Source of the DNA: Vibrio penaeicida
Lineage (GTDB): Bacteria > Pseudomonadota > Gammaproteobacteria > Enterobacterales > Vibrionaceae
Assembly (NCBI RefSeq): GCF_030689305.1
Contig: NZ_JAUYVM010000007.1
Coordinates: forward strand, 1 to 64,000
Length of the DNA: 64,000 bases
Direction of reading: 5' to 3'
Positions within the stretch are counted from its first letter, which is position 1; every line of letters starts with the position of its first letter. The position numbers and the translations under genes are program-made. The notes beneath the pieces are model-generated. The model ran no database searches. It had not been told where the DNA came from and worked only from the letters and a program-made list of their open reading frames with translations. Positions 47,627 to 58,130 of the stretch are shown here, in pieces.

Positions 47627-48166
47627 ATGGATGAGTTGAAATCGTTGTACTTAACCGCACTGAAATCAGTTACCTGGCAATCACCTGAGCACTTTTCTTA
47701 TCGCGATGAGCATTCAAAACGTTGGTTGCTAGAGTCCGGTTCGCTATCACGCTTATTGGCGCAGAGATGCAGTCACTTAGGCGTGGATTTATTGAATAAC
47801 AGTACCGTTGAATCAGACGCGTTAACCATAGATGAACTGAACCGTTTACCTGCTGAATCATGCTTATTACGTGAAGTGGTTTTATCCGGTGACGCCTCTC
47901 CTTGGGTCATAGGCAGAACTTTGATTCCCGTATCCTCTTTGCAAGGTCAACAATCGGACTTAGCTCGCCAGGGAACCATACCTTTAGGGTTAACCGTGTT
48001 TAGTGCAGAAGATGTGCGTCGAGATGGTTTAGAGCTTGGGTGGGCGAAACTTCCAACAGGTGATCTAATGGCAAGACGCTCGACACTTTGGATGAATCAC
48101 AAACCCATGCTCGTGGCGGAATTATTTCTACCAGATGCACCGATCTATACCAAGGAGAAGGTATAA
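47627..48166 (+). CDS. ubiC: chorismate lyase
   Basis: 179 residues. Converts chorismate to 4-hydroxybenzoate, the first step of ubiquinone synthesis. Landmarks are W-L-L-ESGSLSRLL near the N-terminus, LLREV with the catalytic-site arginine and PWVIGRTLIP. One base before ubiA, so co-transcribed. No clear Shine-Dalgarno precedes the ATG. Confidence 0.95.
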   Translation: MDELKSLYLTALKSVTWQSPEHFSYRDEHSKRWLLESGSLSRLLAQRCSHLGVDLLNNSTVESDALTIDELNRLPAESCLLREVVLSGDASPWVIGRTLIPVSSLQGQQSDLARQGTIPLGLTVFSAEDVRRDGLELGWAKLPTGDLMARRSTLWMNHKPMLVAELFLPDAPIYTKEKV

Positions 48167-49021
48167 ATGTTGAAGGCGAAAGCGCAAGCGTACTTCCAAC
48201 TTATGCGGCTGGATCGTCCAATTGGTTCGTTGTTGCTTCTTTGGCCGACGTTATGGGCGCTGTTCTTAGCAGCCGAAGGTTTTCCACAATGGGATGTACT
48301 GGTCGTTTTTATTGCTGGTGTATTTTTAATGCGCTCTGCTGGTTGTGTGATCAATGATTATGCAGATCGCGATTTTGATGGGCATGTTAAACGAACCCAA
48401 AATCGTCCACTTCCATCGGGCTTAGTCAGTGGAAAAGAAGCATTAGCGCTTTTTGCGGTCCTTGGATTAGCGTCATTTGTCTTGGTTCTTACCATGAACA
48501 CATTGACTATCCAGCTCTCTTTTATCGGGATTGTGCTCGCCTTCATTTACCCATTTATGAAGCGTTTTACGCATTTACCTCAACTGTTTCTTGGCTTGGC
48601 GTTCAGTTGGGCTATCCCAATGGCGTGGGCTGCGCAAGCGGGAGAATTGCCTCCTCAAGTCTGGTTAATTTTTGCTATCAACGCTTTGTGGACCATTGCA
48701 TACGACACCCAGTACGCCATGGTTGACCGCGACGATGACCTCAAAATCGGCATCAAATCAACGGCCATTTTATTCGGCCGCTTCGATAAACTGATCATTG
48801 GATTGCTGCAGTTAGTTTCCGTCGCACTGTTGATTGTGCTTGGGATGTGGCTTCAATTAGGCAGCGGATACTATTGGGGTGTATTGGCGACAGGTGCATT
48901 GTTTGTGTATCAGCAGCACTTAATGCGACACCGCGATCGAGACGCATGCTTCCAAGCCTTCCTCAACAATAACTACGTTGGAATGGTTATTACCCTTGGG
49001 TTAGCGATTTACTATTTCTAA
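48167..49021 (+). CDS. ubiA: 4-hydroxybenzoate octaprenyltransferase
   Basis: 284 residues with about eight membrane helices. The two Asp-rich motifs that bind Mg-prenyl diphosphate are NDYADRDFD and [13 protein letters not shown]. Attaches the polyprenyl tail to 4-hydroxybenzoate. Second gene of ubiCA. Confidence 0.97.
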   Translation: MLKAKAQAYFQLMRLDRPIGSLLLLWPTLWALFLAAEGFPQWDVLVVFIAGVFLMRSAGCVINDYADRDFDGHVKRTQNRPLPSGLVSGKEALALFAVLGLASFVLVLTMNTLTIQLSFIGIVLAFIYPFMKRFTHLPQLFLGLAFSWAIPMAWAAQAGELPPQVWLIFAINALWTIAYDTQYAMVDRDDDLKIGIKSTAILFGRFDKLIIGLLQLVSVALLIVLGMWLQLGSGYYWGVLATGALFVYQQHLMRHRDRDACFQAFLNNNYVGMVITLGLAIYYF

Positions 49022-49072
49022 TCGCTTGAATTCGCTACACTGTCCACTTACTTAAACATTCAGTAGACAACC

Positions 49073-49804
49073 ATGCTCAAATCTTTTCGTTCCGACAATC
49101 AGATTATTTGGTTTGATGATGCCCTGGTAAAACCGGAGCATCATTTATTTGACCCTGAATATTGGAAAGCCTCCGGTAAGGTGATCGGCAGTGCCAAAGG
49201 GCGAGGAACCACCTTATTTTTAGATCTTGAAGGTCGAGAGGCGGCGCTAAGGCACTACTATCGCGGTGGCTTGTTCGGTAAGTTAGTGCGGGACGATTAC
49301 TGGTTTTCTGGTTGGGAAAATACGCGCTGCTATCAGGAATTAAAGGTGTTAGACGAATTAAGCCAAGCTGGCGTTCGCGTGCCCAAACCCATTGCAGCAC
49401 AGGTAACGAAAAAAGGATTTCTCTACCGAGCAGATATCCTGACTGAGAAAGTCAAAGATGCCAAAGATTTGGTGGCGGTATTGGTCGAACAGCCGCTGAG
49501 TTCGGATATCTATCGTCGCATTGGGCGAGAAATCAGAAAGATGCACGACGCAGGCGTGAACCATACCGACCTGAATATCCACAACATCCTGATTGATGCG
49601 AAGAGCGATGTCTGGCTGATCGATTTTGATAAATGTGGTGCTCAATCAGGGACAGATTGGCAAGAAAGCAATCTCGCGCGCTTGTTGCGATCCTTTGAAA
49701 AAGAAAAGAAAAAACGTTCCATTCATTGGAACCTCTCAGATTGGGATGACTTGGTAGCAGGCTACCAGTCAACCCCTTCGAATGCTGCAATGGAAAACAA
49801 ATAA
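49073..49804 (+). CDS. kdkA: 3-deoxy-D-manno-octulosonic acid kinase
   Basis: 243 residues, kinase fold. Catalytic loop HTDLNIHNILID and metal-binding DFDKCG are visible, and the N-terminal segment KGRGTTLFL is typical. KdkA phosphorylates the single Kdo of Vibrio and Haemophilus LPS inner core. The stop overlaps the next gene start (TAATGA region), linking it to the glycosyltransferase-deacetylase protein. Confidence 0.94.
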   Translation: MLKSFRSDNQIIWFDDALVKPEHHLFDPEYWKASGKVIGSAKGRGTTLFLDLEGREAALRHYYRGGLFGKLVRDDYWFSGWENTRCYQELKVLDELSQAGVRVPKPIAAQVTKKGFLYRADILTEKVKDAKDLVAVLVEQPLSSDIYRRIGREIRKMHDAGVNHTDLNIHNILIDAKSDVWLIDFDKCGAQSGTDWQESNLARLLRSFEKEKKKRSIHWNLSDWDDLVAGYQSTPSNAAMENK

Positions 49805-51570
49805 TGAATATCCTAATGGCGTTGTCTCAGCTTGAAGTTACGGGTGCGGAAGTCTACGCCACAACAGTTGGCGACAAACTCACAGAACTGGGTCACAACG
49901 TAAAATACGTATCCGATACCCTGACTAAGCCACACAAAGGGGAGTTCTTTAAGCTTCGTTTCAACAAACGAAGCGTATTTCGCCGCTTCTGGCACGTTGG
50001 CTATCTGATCTATCTGATCAAAAAACACAGAATTCAATTGGTACATGCGCACTCCCGAGCATCAAGCTGGAGCTGCCATATTGCCTGTAAGCTTACCAAC
50101 ACCCCAATGGTGACAACCGTTCATGGTCGTCAACCCGTCCATGCTTCACGCAAAAGATTCCACGCCATGGGCGACAAAGCGCTTCCGGTGTGTGAAGCCA
50201 TTCAAAAGCAGCTTATTGATGAACTTGAGGTGCCCGAAGCGAAGTTGGAAGTCAGCCGAAACGGTATCAATACCTCCGAATTTCAATGGGTTCCAGCACC
50301 TCAGAACGCCAAACCTGTTATCACGATTATTGGCCGCCTGAGCGGTCCGAAGGGCGACTTGTGTTACCAGTTACTAAAAGAGTGTTTGGACACCGATAAG
50401 TACCAAGTAAAAGTGGTGACGGGAAGCGAGGTCACCGACCGGTTCAAACCTTTTACCGATACGGTTGATTTTACCGGTTATACCGATGATGTGGTTTCTA
50501 TGCTGGCGCAGTCGGACTTGGTTATTGGTGCTGGGCGAGTTGCCATGGAGTCACTGCTTTGCGGTCGACCAACCTTGGCGGTTGGAGAAGCCAGTTTGGT
50601 CGGATTGGTGAATCAGAAAAATGTTGGCACAGCGATGTCTACCAACTTTGGCGACATTGGACCAAAAGATCTCGATATCGATTTCACTCAAGTTCCAGCG
50701 TTGGTTGAACAAGCTGTGAGTCAGCCTCATTGCGATGAAAATGTATCGCGTACCATTCGCGAGAACTACGAGCTGGATTCTATCGTTGAGCAGCTTGAAG
50801 GTATTTATCAGGATGTCACGATAACCAAGCTGCAAAAAGAGATGCCCATCATCATGTACCACCGCTTTATTCGGGACGACTCGGAAAAAGGCATTCACGG
50901 TACATTCATGCACATAGACATGCTTGAAAAGCATTTCCAGCTGATTAAGAAGATGGGTTTTGAAACCGTCACCTTTGAAGATCTGAAAGATAAGGGTTTC
51001 ATTCATAGGCTGTCTCCGGGTAGGCGGTTCATCATGCTCACGGTGGATGATGGGTTCAAAGATAACCACGAGTTACTGTTGCCCTTGCTGAAAAAGTACA
51101 ACTTCAAAGCGGTGCTTTATGCGGTGACGGGCGAAACCTACAACCGCTGGGATGTAGAAGGGGTAGAGACACCGGATCGCAAAGTGGAGTTGATGTCTCG
51201 TGAGCAGCTAAAAGAGATGTCGGATTCTGGTTTGGTCGAAGTGGGTGGACATACACTGACGCATCCGAAGCTCAGCCAACTGGATGAAGCGCAGCAGAGG
51301 CATGAAATCAAAGCCAACAAAGAAGAGCTGGAGACCTTACTGAGTAAGTCGCTGACGTCGTTTGCTTACCCGTATGGTGACCATAACGAAGACACAAAAC
51401 GCATTAGCAAAGAATTGGGTTATGACTTCAGTGTCGCAACCAATTCTGGTCCGCACGCGCTTCATCAGGATCCTTATCAAATCAGGCGAATAGCGATTTT
51501 CCCGAGAACGGACGTGCTTGGATTGTGGCGAAAAATCAAAGGTAACTATACGTTCCGAAAAGCTAAGTAA
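49804..51570 (+). CDS. glycosyltransferase (GT4) - NodB polysaccharide deacetylase fusion
   Basis: 588 residues. The N-terminal half (about 1-335) is a GT-B glycosyltransferase with the family's TGAEVYA start, HAHSRAS, VSRNGI hinge and GRVAMESLLCGRPTLA donor loop. From about residue 347 (MPIIMYHRF) a NodB deacetylase domain follows: TVDDGF (about 413-418), GGHTLTHP and SFAYPYGD. No membrane helix. Next to kdkA, so it likely adds and deacetylates, or couples with N-deacetylation of, a sugar in LPS core or another surface glycan. Confidence 0.9.
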   Translation: MNILMALSQLEVTGAEVYATTVGDKLTELGHNVKYVSDTLTKPHKGEFFKLRFNKRSVFRRFWHVGYLIYLIKKHRIQLVHAHSRASSWSCHIACKLTNTPMVTTVHGRQPVHASRKRFHAMGDKALPVCEAIQKQLIDELEVPEAKLEVSRNGINTSEFQWVPAPQNAKPVITIIGRLSGPKGDLCYQLLKECLDTDKYQVKVVTGSEVTDRFKPFTDTVDFTGYTDDVVSMLAQSDLVIGAGRVAMESLLCGRPTLAVGEASLVGLVNQKNVGTAMSTNFGDIGPKDLDIDFTQVPALVEQAVSQPHCDENVSRTIRENYELDSIVEQLEGIYQDVTITKLQKEMPIIMYHRFIRDDSEKGIHGTFMHIDMLEKHFQLIKKMGFETVTFEDLKDKGFIHRLSPGRRFIMLTVDDGFKDNHELLLPLLKKYNFKAVLYAVTGETYNRWDVEGVETPDRKVELMSREQLKEMSDSGLVEVGGHTLTHPKLSQLDEAQQRHEIKANKEELETLLSKSLTSFAYPYGDHNEDTKRISKELGYDFSVATNSGPHALHQDPYQIRRIAIFPRTDVLGLWRKIKGNYTFRKAK

Positions 51571-51598
51571 CCTGAACGGTTACTCGCGGAATATAAAG

Positions 51599-51622
51599 AA
51601 GGCGCTGAGTTCAGCGCCTTTT
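51599..51622. terminator. terminator between the fusion gene and tex
   Basis: Stem AAGGCGCTGA (51599-51608) / TCAGCGCCTT (51611-51620) with a 2-base minimal loop and a T run. Confidence 0.85.
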
Positions 51623-51645
51623 CTATTTTTTACCTTGGGAGGGGA

Positions 51646-54003
51646 TTAACGTTTCTTCGCATTGGCAAAAGCTGCCGCGAATGCGCCACCCATTGCGCCG
51701 TTTTGAGGTTCTTGACGTTGGCTTTGCTTATCGCGATGGTTGCCCTTGTTATGGCGTTGATTGTTTCTGTCTTGACGCTGACCAGAAGGGCGATTACTTG
51801 CAGGTCGAGAGCTACGGCTATCTTGCCCCGGCTCGTCGTTTAAACGCATGGACAACCCGATTCGCTTACGTTGCACATCCACTTCCATGACTTTCACTTT
51901 CACGATGTCACCCGCTTTTACCACTTCGCGTGGGTCAGAGACGTAGCGATCTGTGAGTGCAGATATGTGCACTAAGCCATCTTGATGCACACCAATGTCC
52001 ACGAAAGCCCCGAAGTTGGCCACGTTAGACACCACGCCTTCCAGTACCATGCCGGGCTCTAAATCCGAAACTTTGTTAATGCCGTCGGCAAAAGTGGCGG
52101 TTTTAAACTCTGGGCGAGGATCGCGACCGGGTTTGTCGAGCTCTTTGATGATGTCGGTAACTGTTGGCAGACCGAATGAATCGTTGGTGTAATCGACGGC
52201 TTTAAGTGAGTTCAGGAATCCGCTGTCGCCGATCATCACTTTGATGTCTTTTTGGTTTTTCTCAGCGATGGATTTCACCACGGGGTAAGCTTCTGGGTGA
52301 ACAGAAGAAGCATCCAGTGGGTTTTTCCCATCCATGATACGTAGGAAGCCAGCACATTGCTCAAACGCTTTTGGACCTAAACGTGCGACTTTTTTCAATG
52401 TGGTCCTATTCGCAAAGCGCCCATTTTCATCGCGATAGTTCACAATGTTTTGTGCAATAGTCGTTGAAAGGCCAGCGACACGGGTCAGCAGTGCGGAAGA
52501 TGCTGTATTCACATCTACACCCACGGCATTCACACAATCTTCCACGACCGCATCAAGACGTTTCGCCAGCAAGTTTTGGCTTACATCATGCTGATATTGA
52601 CCGACACCGATCGATTTAGGATCGATTTTCACCAATTCAGCCAACGGATCTTGTAAGCGACGGGCAATCGACACCGCACCGCGCAGTGAGACATCCATAT
52701 TCGGGAATTCATTGGCGGCAAGCTCAGATGCGGAGTACACCGATGCACCCGCCTCACTGACGATGATCTTCTGCACTTTGAGATTACCGCGTTTGATAAC
52801 CTCGGCAACAAAGGCATCGGTTTCACGTGAAGCCGTACCGTTACCAATAGCAATGAGGTCAACATTGAACTGACGAACCAGCTGCTCCACCACATGTGCC
52901 GATTTGTCGTATTGCTTTTGTGGTGGGTGAGGGTAGATGGTGTCAGTGGCAAGGACTTTACCTGTTGAATCAACCACTGCAATTTTAGAACCCGTACGTA
53001 AACCCGGATCAAGACCTAATGTCGCTCTAGGACCGGCAGGCGCAGCCATGAGTAGGTCTTTCAAGTTGGTGGCGAAAACTTCAATGGCCTCAATTTCAGC
53101 GCGCTCTTTCAGTGCTCCCATCAATTCTGTTTCCATGTGCATGGACACTTTAATGCGCCATGCCCAGCTGATGACTTGTTTACGCCAACTGTCGGCGGGC
53201 GCTTGGCTCAGGTGGATACCATAGTGCTCGGCAATGATGGACTCACAGTACGAACCTCGCTGCCCCTCTTCCTGCTGTGGATCCGCATTCATGGATAATT
53301 GAAGGAAGCCTTCATTTCGCCCACGTAACATGGCTAATGCACGGTGAGACGGCGCTTTGCTGATGGCTTCATCGTGCTCAAAGTAATCTTTGAATTTTTC
53401 GCCTTCTTGCTCTTTGCCTTCAATAACGCGAGCCTTCAATTCGGCATGCTTGTTTAAGTAAACACGGACTTTCTCCAACAAGTTCGCGTCTTCAGCAATA
53501 CGCTCCATGATGATGGCACGAGCACCATCTAACGCAGCCTTTGTATCCCCAATGCCGTTTTCTGAATTGAGATACGTTTCTGCTTCGGACTCTGGGTTAT
53601 GTTCTGGTTGTTGCCATAGGGTATCGGCAAGGGGCCCTAACCCAGCTTCAATCGCGATTTGACCTTTGGTGCGGCGCTTCGGTTTATACGGTAGGTATAA
53701 GTCCTCAAGGCGTGTTTTGCTGTCTGCACCGTTGATCTCTGCTTCAAGCTCAGGTGTTAGTTTTCCCTGATCTTGAATGGACTTGATGATGGTCTGTCGG
53801 CGTTCATCCATTTCTCTCAGATAAGAAAGGCGAGAATCCAAGTTTCGAAGTTGAGTATCATCCAATCCACCTGTCACTTCTTTACGGTAACGGGCAATAA
53901 ATGGGACGGTATTTCCGTCATCAATTAGGGTAACGGCTGATAAGACTTGCTCAGTGCGAACGTTCAGTTCCTGAGCAATGGTTTGACAGATAGCTTGGCT
54001 CAT
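51646..54003 (-). CDS. tex: Tex family RNA-binding transcription accessory protein
   Basis: 785 residues. N-terminal Tex helical domain, YqgF/RuvC-like nuclease fold ([17 protein letters not shown], about 325-345), tandem helix-hairpin-helix ([15 protein letters not shown]), and an S1 RNA-binding domain (about 650-720; [19 protein letters not shown]). A basic Arg/Gln/Asn-rich tail follows. Affects transcription and stress tolerance in pathogens. Downstream of greB on the same strand. Confidence 0.96.
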   Translation of the reverse strand: MSQAICQTIAQELNVRTEQVLSAVTLIDDGNTVPFIARYRKEVTGGLDDTQLRNLDSRLSYLREMDERRQTIIKSIQDQGKLTPELEAEINGADSKTRLEDLYLPYKPKRRTKGQIAIEAGLGPLADTLWQQPEHNPESEAETYLNSENGIGDTKAALDGARAIIMERIAEDANLLEKVRVYLNKHAELKARVIEGKEQEGEKFKDYFEHDEAISKAPSHRALAMLRGRNEGFLQLSMNADPQQEEGQRGSYCESIIAEHYGIHLSQAPADSWRKQVISWAWRIKVSMHMETELMGALKERAEIEAIEVFATNLKDLLMAAPAGPRATLGLDPGLRTGSKIAVVDSTGKVLATDTIYPHPPQKQYDKSAHVVEQLVRQFNVDLIAIGNGTASRETDAFVAEVIKRGNLKVQKIIVSEAGASVYSASELAANEFPNMDVSLRGAVSIARRLQDPLAELVKIDPKSIGVGQYQHDVSQNLLAKRLDAVVEDCVNAVGVDVNTASSALLTRVAGLSTTIAQNIVNYRDENGRFANRTTLKKVARLGPKAFEQCAGFLRIMDGKNPLDASSVHPEAYPVVKSIAEKNQKDIKVMIGDSGFLNSLKAVDYTNDSFGLPTVTDIIKELDKPGRDPRPEFKTATFADGINKVSDLEPGMVLEGVVSNVANFGAFVDIGVHQDGLVHISALTDRYVSDPREVVKAGDIVKVKVMEVDVQRKRIGLSMRLNDEPGQDSRSSRPASNRPSGQRQDRNNQRHNKGNHRDKQSQRQEPQNGAMGGAFAAAFANAKKR

Positions 54004-54042
54004 CCGTGTGTACTCTTAGTAAAATTTGGGGAATAGGTGTGG

Positions 54043-54525
54043 CTACGAAGATTTATCGTAGCGAATGGCGTTAACAAACCACTCTTTTTCACCGTCAGGA
54101 GTGCGAACGACGCATTCATCGTCCACTTCTTTTTTCAATAGAGCGCGCGCCATGGGTGAGTCGATGGAAATGTAGTCTTTGACGCCACCGTAAATTTCAT
54201 CGGGACCGACTATGCGAAAAGATTTGGTCTCTCCGCTTTCGTTTTCCACTTCTACCCACGCGCCAAAAAAGACTTTGCCTTCTTGTTGAGGTGCGTAGTC
54301 GATCACTTTCACTTGCTCTAGACGCTTTCTTAGGTAGCGCACTCGGCGGTCGATTTCACGTAGGCGCTTTTTGTTGTATTGATAATCCGCATTTTCTGAG
54401 CGATCGCCAAGGCTTGCTGCCCACGTGACTTTTTTTGTCACTTCTGGGCGGTCTTCTTTCCACAGAAAATCGAGCTCTTTTTTAAGGCGATTAAAGCCTT
54501 CTCGAGTAATTAAATTTGTTTTCAT
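54043..54525 (-). CDS. greB: transcript cleavage factor GreB
   Basis: 160 residues from the ATG of MKTNLITREGF; 14 upstream codons are not conserved. N-terminal coiled coil with the acidic tip DRSENADYQYNKK that reaches the RNA polymerase active site, and a C-terminal FKBP-like domain. Rescues backtracked polymerase. Shares direction with tex, a related transcription function. Confidence 0.96.
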   Translation of the reverse strand: MKTNLITREGFNRLKKELDFLWKEDRPEVTKKVTWAASLGDRSENADYQYNKKRLREIDRRVRYLRKRLEQVKVIDYAPQQEGKVFFGAWVEVENESGETKSFRIVGPDEIYGGVKDYISIDSPMARALLKKEVDDECVVRTPDGEKEWFVNAIRYDKSS

Positions 54526-54750
54526 CCTGTTCAGAGCGGTATCCGAAATTAGGGTCAGTTTTACCACAAGTCAGCAGAAATGGAATGCCATGCTTCGTGG
54601 GATTAGAGTAATTTTGACATAGTTTTCAATTTCAGCCACGGATTGTCGCGAAATCGACATTAAGTGCCCATTTTTTATGCTTTGGTATGGCGGAGTGCAC
54701 AATTTACTGTTTCATTTGGAAGTAACAAACATTTAACAGGTCTGACTATA

Positions 54751-55662
54751 GTGAAGAATAGGGTGGCACAAAACCCAGAGCAACACCTCAATAAAGCGGA
54801 TAATTCGACAAAACGATTGAATCGAATCGCAGTGAAACAAGGGAAATGTATCCCTCAGACCGATCAACTGATTGTGGAAGAGCCGTTAGCTATTTGGCTG
54901 CGACAGCAACAACCCGATACCAGCGTGAAAGAAAAGCACCTGTTTTCGACGATGCGAACGCCGGGGGGAGATAGCGAACTCGTTCTTGGGATGTTGCTTT
55001 CGGAAGGGGTGATCGACAGCGTAGCGCAAGTTAGAAGCTTAACGTTTGGTGAAGGCACGGACAGTAACGAATGTTACGCAGAACTGGTGCCCGAAGTAGA
55101 GGTCGATTGGGCGTCGCAAGGGCGCAGTGCGTCTTTTTCCAGTTGTGGGTTGTGTGGCAAGTCTGCCATCCGGTTACTTGAGCTTAGAGGTGTCCCCAAA
55201 CTCGACAACACCTCTCGTTGGCTTCCTGAGCAAGTCGTTGTTGCGTTGCCAGATACGCTTAAAGCACAACAGGAGCTATTCGCCCAAACAGGGGCCTCTC
55301 ACGGTTGCGGATTGTTTGATGCTAACGGCTCTCTTCTTTCTATCGCAGAGGATGTAGGCAGGCACAATGCATTGGACAAATTACTTGGCCTGCGAGCGCG
55401 CGTTCCAGAATACATAGAAAAGGGCAAAGTGATTGGGCTGAGCGGCAGAGTAAGTATTGAGATGATGCAAAAAGTCGTGATGTCTGGTGTGCCTGTTGTG
55501 GTCTCTGTCGGGGCGCCCACTCAGCTGGCAGTGCAAATGGCGCAGCGTTTTGGCATCACACTGATCGGGTTTTGTCAGCAAGAGGGGTTTAATATTTATA
55601 GCGGTGAGCAAAGACTAGCCTTTGGTTCTCAGCCCCCAAAAAATAACATCAAGGAAAAATGA
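54751..55662 (+). CDS. fdhD: FdhD formate dehydrogenase sulfurtransferase
   Basis: 303 residues if translation starts at the GTG of VKNRVAQ (AGGT nine bases upstream); the frame is open back to a GTG at 54664 and the start is uncertain. The CGLCGK motif gives the sulfur-carrying C132 and C135. FdhD delivers sulfur from IscS to the molybdenum cofactor of formate dehydrogenases. The stop overlaps the molybdoenzyme start (ATGA), so it matures that neighbour. Confidence 0.93.
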   Translation: MKNRVAQNPEQHLNKADNSTKRLNRIAVKQGKCIPQTDQLIVEEPLAIWLRQQQPDTSVKEKHLFSTMRTPGGDSELVLGMLLSEGVIDSVAQVRSLTFGEGTDSNECYAELVPEVEVDWASQGRSASFSSCGLCGKSAIRLLELRGVPKLDNTSRWLPEQVVVALPDTLKAQQELFAQTGASHGCGLFDANGSLLSIAEDVGRHNALDKLLGLRARVPEYIEKGKVIGLSGRVSIEMMQKVVMSGVPVVVSVGAPTQLAVQMAQRFGITLIGFCQQEGFNIYSGEQRLAFGSQPPKNNIKEK

Positions 55663-57947
55663 TGACGGTAAAAAAATACACAGGGAATGCCGGAGGCTGG
55701 GGGGCGTTAGCAAGCACCACTCAGCACTTGATCAAAAGTGAGAGCGTTATCCGAAATATTCGAAACTTGCTGAGTACAAACCAACACGATGGCTTTGACT
55801 GCCCCGGGTGTGCTTGGGGGGAGCTGGAAGAGAACCGCCGATTTAAGTTTTGTGAGAATGGCGCAAAAGCGGTGAACTGGGAAGCAACGAGCCGTCGTGT
55901 TCGTGCGGATTTTTTTGCGACCTATCCAGTGTCGTGGCTTGCCAAACAAACGGATTATTTTCTGGAAGATCAAGGTCGATTGGCTGAACCCATGCAATAT
56001 GACCCATCTACGGACCATTATCGCCCCATAAGTTGGGACGATGCTTTTGCGCTCATTGCCAAACACCTCAAAGCGCTTCCCGATCCTAATCAAGCGGAAT
56101 TTTATACATCAGGGCGAGCAAGCAATGAAGCTGCCTTCCTATATCAGCTGTTTGTACGTGCGTATGGCACCAATAATTTCCCTGATTGTTCCAATATGTG
56201 CCACGAAGCCAGTGGTGTTGCGCTTAAACAATCCATTGGTGTGGGCAAAGGCACTGTCACCTTAGACGACTTTGATCATGCCGACGCCATATTTGTCTTT
56301 GGGCAGAACCCTGGAACAAACCACCCGAGAATGTTGGATACCTTGCGCTCTGCATCGTTAAGAGGCGCCAATATCGTCACATTCAATACGCTCAAAGAGC
56401 GCGGACTGCAGAAATTCACCAACCCACAAGCAATGGATGAAATGCTAACGGGTGGTGGAACAAAAATTACGCATCATTATTTTACCCCCAAACTAGGGGG
56501 AGATATGGCAGTGGTGCGTGGGATGGTGAAAGCTTTACTCCAAAGCGAAAAGACCGTACCAGGGAGTGTGTTTGACCAGCGTTTTATTGAAGATCACACG
56601 CTTGGATTAGAGGCGTATCTGGACAAAGTGGAACACACGGAGTGGCACCAAATTGTTGAACAGTCGGGTTTGAGCCAAGCGGAAATCGAGCACGCTGCAC
56701 AAATTTACCGGCATTCTGAAAAAGTAATACTGACGTGGGCGATGGGCATTACCCAACATTTACACTCGGTGAAAACCATTCAGGAAATGGCGAACCTGCA
56801 ATTGTTGTGTGGGCAAGTGGGTAAACGTGGTGCAGGGCTATGTCCAGTAAGGGGGCACAGCAATGTACAGGGTGATCGCACTATGGGCATTGATGAAAAA
56901 CCACCGCAATCCCTACTAGACGCGATAGAAAAACAATTTGGGTTTAAACCCCCTCAAGATGAAGGGCACAACACCGTTCAAACCATTAAAGCTATGGAAG
57001 AGGGGCGCAGTAAAGTCTTCATTGCCTTAGGGGGAAACTTTGCAGCAGCCACACCGGATTCCGCCAGAACGCTGCAAGCGCTGTCTTCTTGTGATCTCAC
57101 GGTGAATATTGCCACTAAGTTGAATCGAACACACGTCACGCCTGGTAAGGCATCGTTGATATTGCCTTGCTTGGGTCGAACCGATATCGACTTACAAGAG
57201 GGTGTGCCCCAACAAGTGACCGTCGAGGATTCCTTTAGCATGGTGCACGCGTCTGGTGGCGTCGTGAAAAGTGACACAAGCGAAATGCGTTCAGAGCCTG
57301 CGATTGTAGCAGGTATGGCGCAGGCAACGCTGGGTGTTACTCCCGTTGATTGGTTGGCACTCATTAAAGATTACGGTTTAATACGCGATCTCATCGAGAA
57401 AACCATCCCCGGATTTACCGATTTTAATCATCGCTTGAAACAGCCCGGTGGCTTTTACTTGGGAAACCGAGCAGCAGAGCGTGTTTGGGCCACTCAAAGT
57501 GAAAAAGCCGAGTTTCATTCTCATGCTTTACCTGAATCGATAATCAAATGGGCAAAACCACGTAAAAGTACCGATCCCGTTTTTGTGTTACAAACCATGA
57601 GATCTCATGACCAATACAACACCACCATTTATGGCTTTAATGACCGATACAGAGGGATATCTGGCGAGCGAAAAGTATTGTTCATTAATCCAACAGATAT
57701 AGAACTTTTAGGGTGCCAAGAAGGGGATCGGGTGAGCATTACGGCCTGTTGGGGAGACGATGTTAAGCGTCAGGTTACCTCGTTTAAACTGGTTGCTTAT
57801 GAGATACCTGCGGGTAACTTGGCAGCGTATTTTCCAGAAACCAATCCGTTAGTGGCTCTCGACAGTCATGGAGAGTACAGTTTTACACCAATATCGAAAT
57901 CCATTCCTGTGACAATTGAAAAACTAGAATCATCTACTGTGATTTAG
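55659..57947 (+). CDS. FdhF/YdeP-family molybdopterin oxidoreductase
   Basis: 762 residues. The molybdopterin-binding core is clear (DQAEFYTSGRASNEAAF-like, GQNPGTNHPRML, QTMRSHDQYNT in the C-terminal dinucleotide domain). The N-terminus has C48, C51 and C65 but not the full four-cysteine [4Fe-4S] pattern of FdhF. C181 in SNMCHEASG occupies the selenocysteine position of FdhF. Resembles YdeP, linked to acid resistance; whether it oxidises formate is uncertain. A second ATG at 55662 is possible. Confidence 0.9.
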   Translation: MMTVKKYTGNAGGWGALASTTQHLIKSESVIRNIRNLLSTNQHDGFDCPGCAWGELEENRRFKFCENGAKAVNWEATSRRVRADFFATYPVSWLAKQTDYFLEDQGRLAEPMQYDPSTDHYRPISWDDAFALIAKHLKALPDPNQAEFYTSGRASNEAAFLYQLFVRAYGTNNFPDCSNMCHEASGVALKQSIGVGKGTVTLDDFDHADAIFVFGQNPGTNHPRMLDTLRSASLRGANIVTFNTLKERGLQKFTNPQAMDEMLTGGGTKITHHYFTPKLGGDMAVVRGMVKALLQSEKTVPGSVFDQRFIEDHTLGLEAYLDKVEHTEWHQIVEQSGLSQAEIEHAAQIYRHSEKVILTWAMGITQHLHSVKTIQEMANLQLLCGQVGKRGAGLCPVRGHSNVQGDRTMGIDEKPPQSLLDAIEKQFGFKPPQDEGHNTVQTIKAMEEGRSKVFIALGGNFAAATPDSARTLQALSSCDLTVNIATKLNRTHVTPGKASLILPCLGRTDIDLQEGVPQQVTVEDSFSMVHASGGVVKSDTSEMRSEPAIVAGMAQATLGVTPVDWLALIKDYGLIRDLIEKTIPGFTDFNHRLKQPGGFYLGNRAAERVWATQSEKAEFHSHALPESIIKWAKPRKSTDPVFVLQTMRSHDQYNTTIYGFNDRYRGISGERKVLFINPTDIELLGCQEGDRVSITACWGDDVKRQVTSFKLVAYEIPAGNLAAYFPETNPLVALDSHGEYSFTPISKSIPVTIEKLESSTVI

Positions 57948-58026
57948 CTGCGTAAATCAACGACAAAGCAGTTTTCTCTGTCAATAATCGCTCGCGGTCA
58001 GAATGAGGTAGGGTATATACTTGTGT

Positions 58027-58038
58027 TTCATATATGAA
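58027..58038. promoter_or_regulatory. 12-bp palindrome upstream of ompR
   Basis: TTCATATATGAA is perfectly palindromic. It lies 93 bases before the ompR start, with a hairpin between (58060-58088). Confidence 0.3.
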
Positions 58039-58059
58039 GCGAAGAAATAAAGTGTAACA

Positions 58060-58088
58060 ATTGATTGAGTGAAAAACGCTCAGTCAAT
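58060..58088 (+). other. hairpin in the ompR leader
   Basis: ATTGATTGAG (58060-58069) / CTCAGTCAAT (58079-58088) with one mismatch-type wobble, 42 bases before the ompR start. No T run, so probably an mRNA leader structure. Confidence 0.45.
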
Positions 58089-58130
58089 GCTACCTTTAGT
58101 CCGATTAAGTTGTTAGCGGAAGTAAGATCT

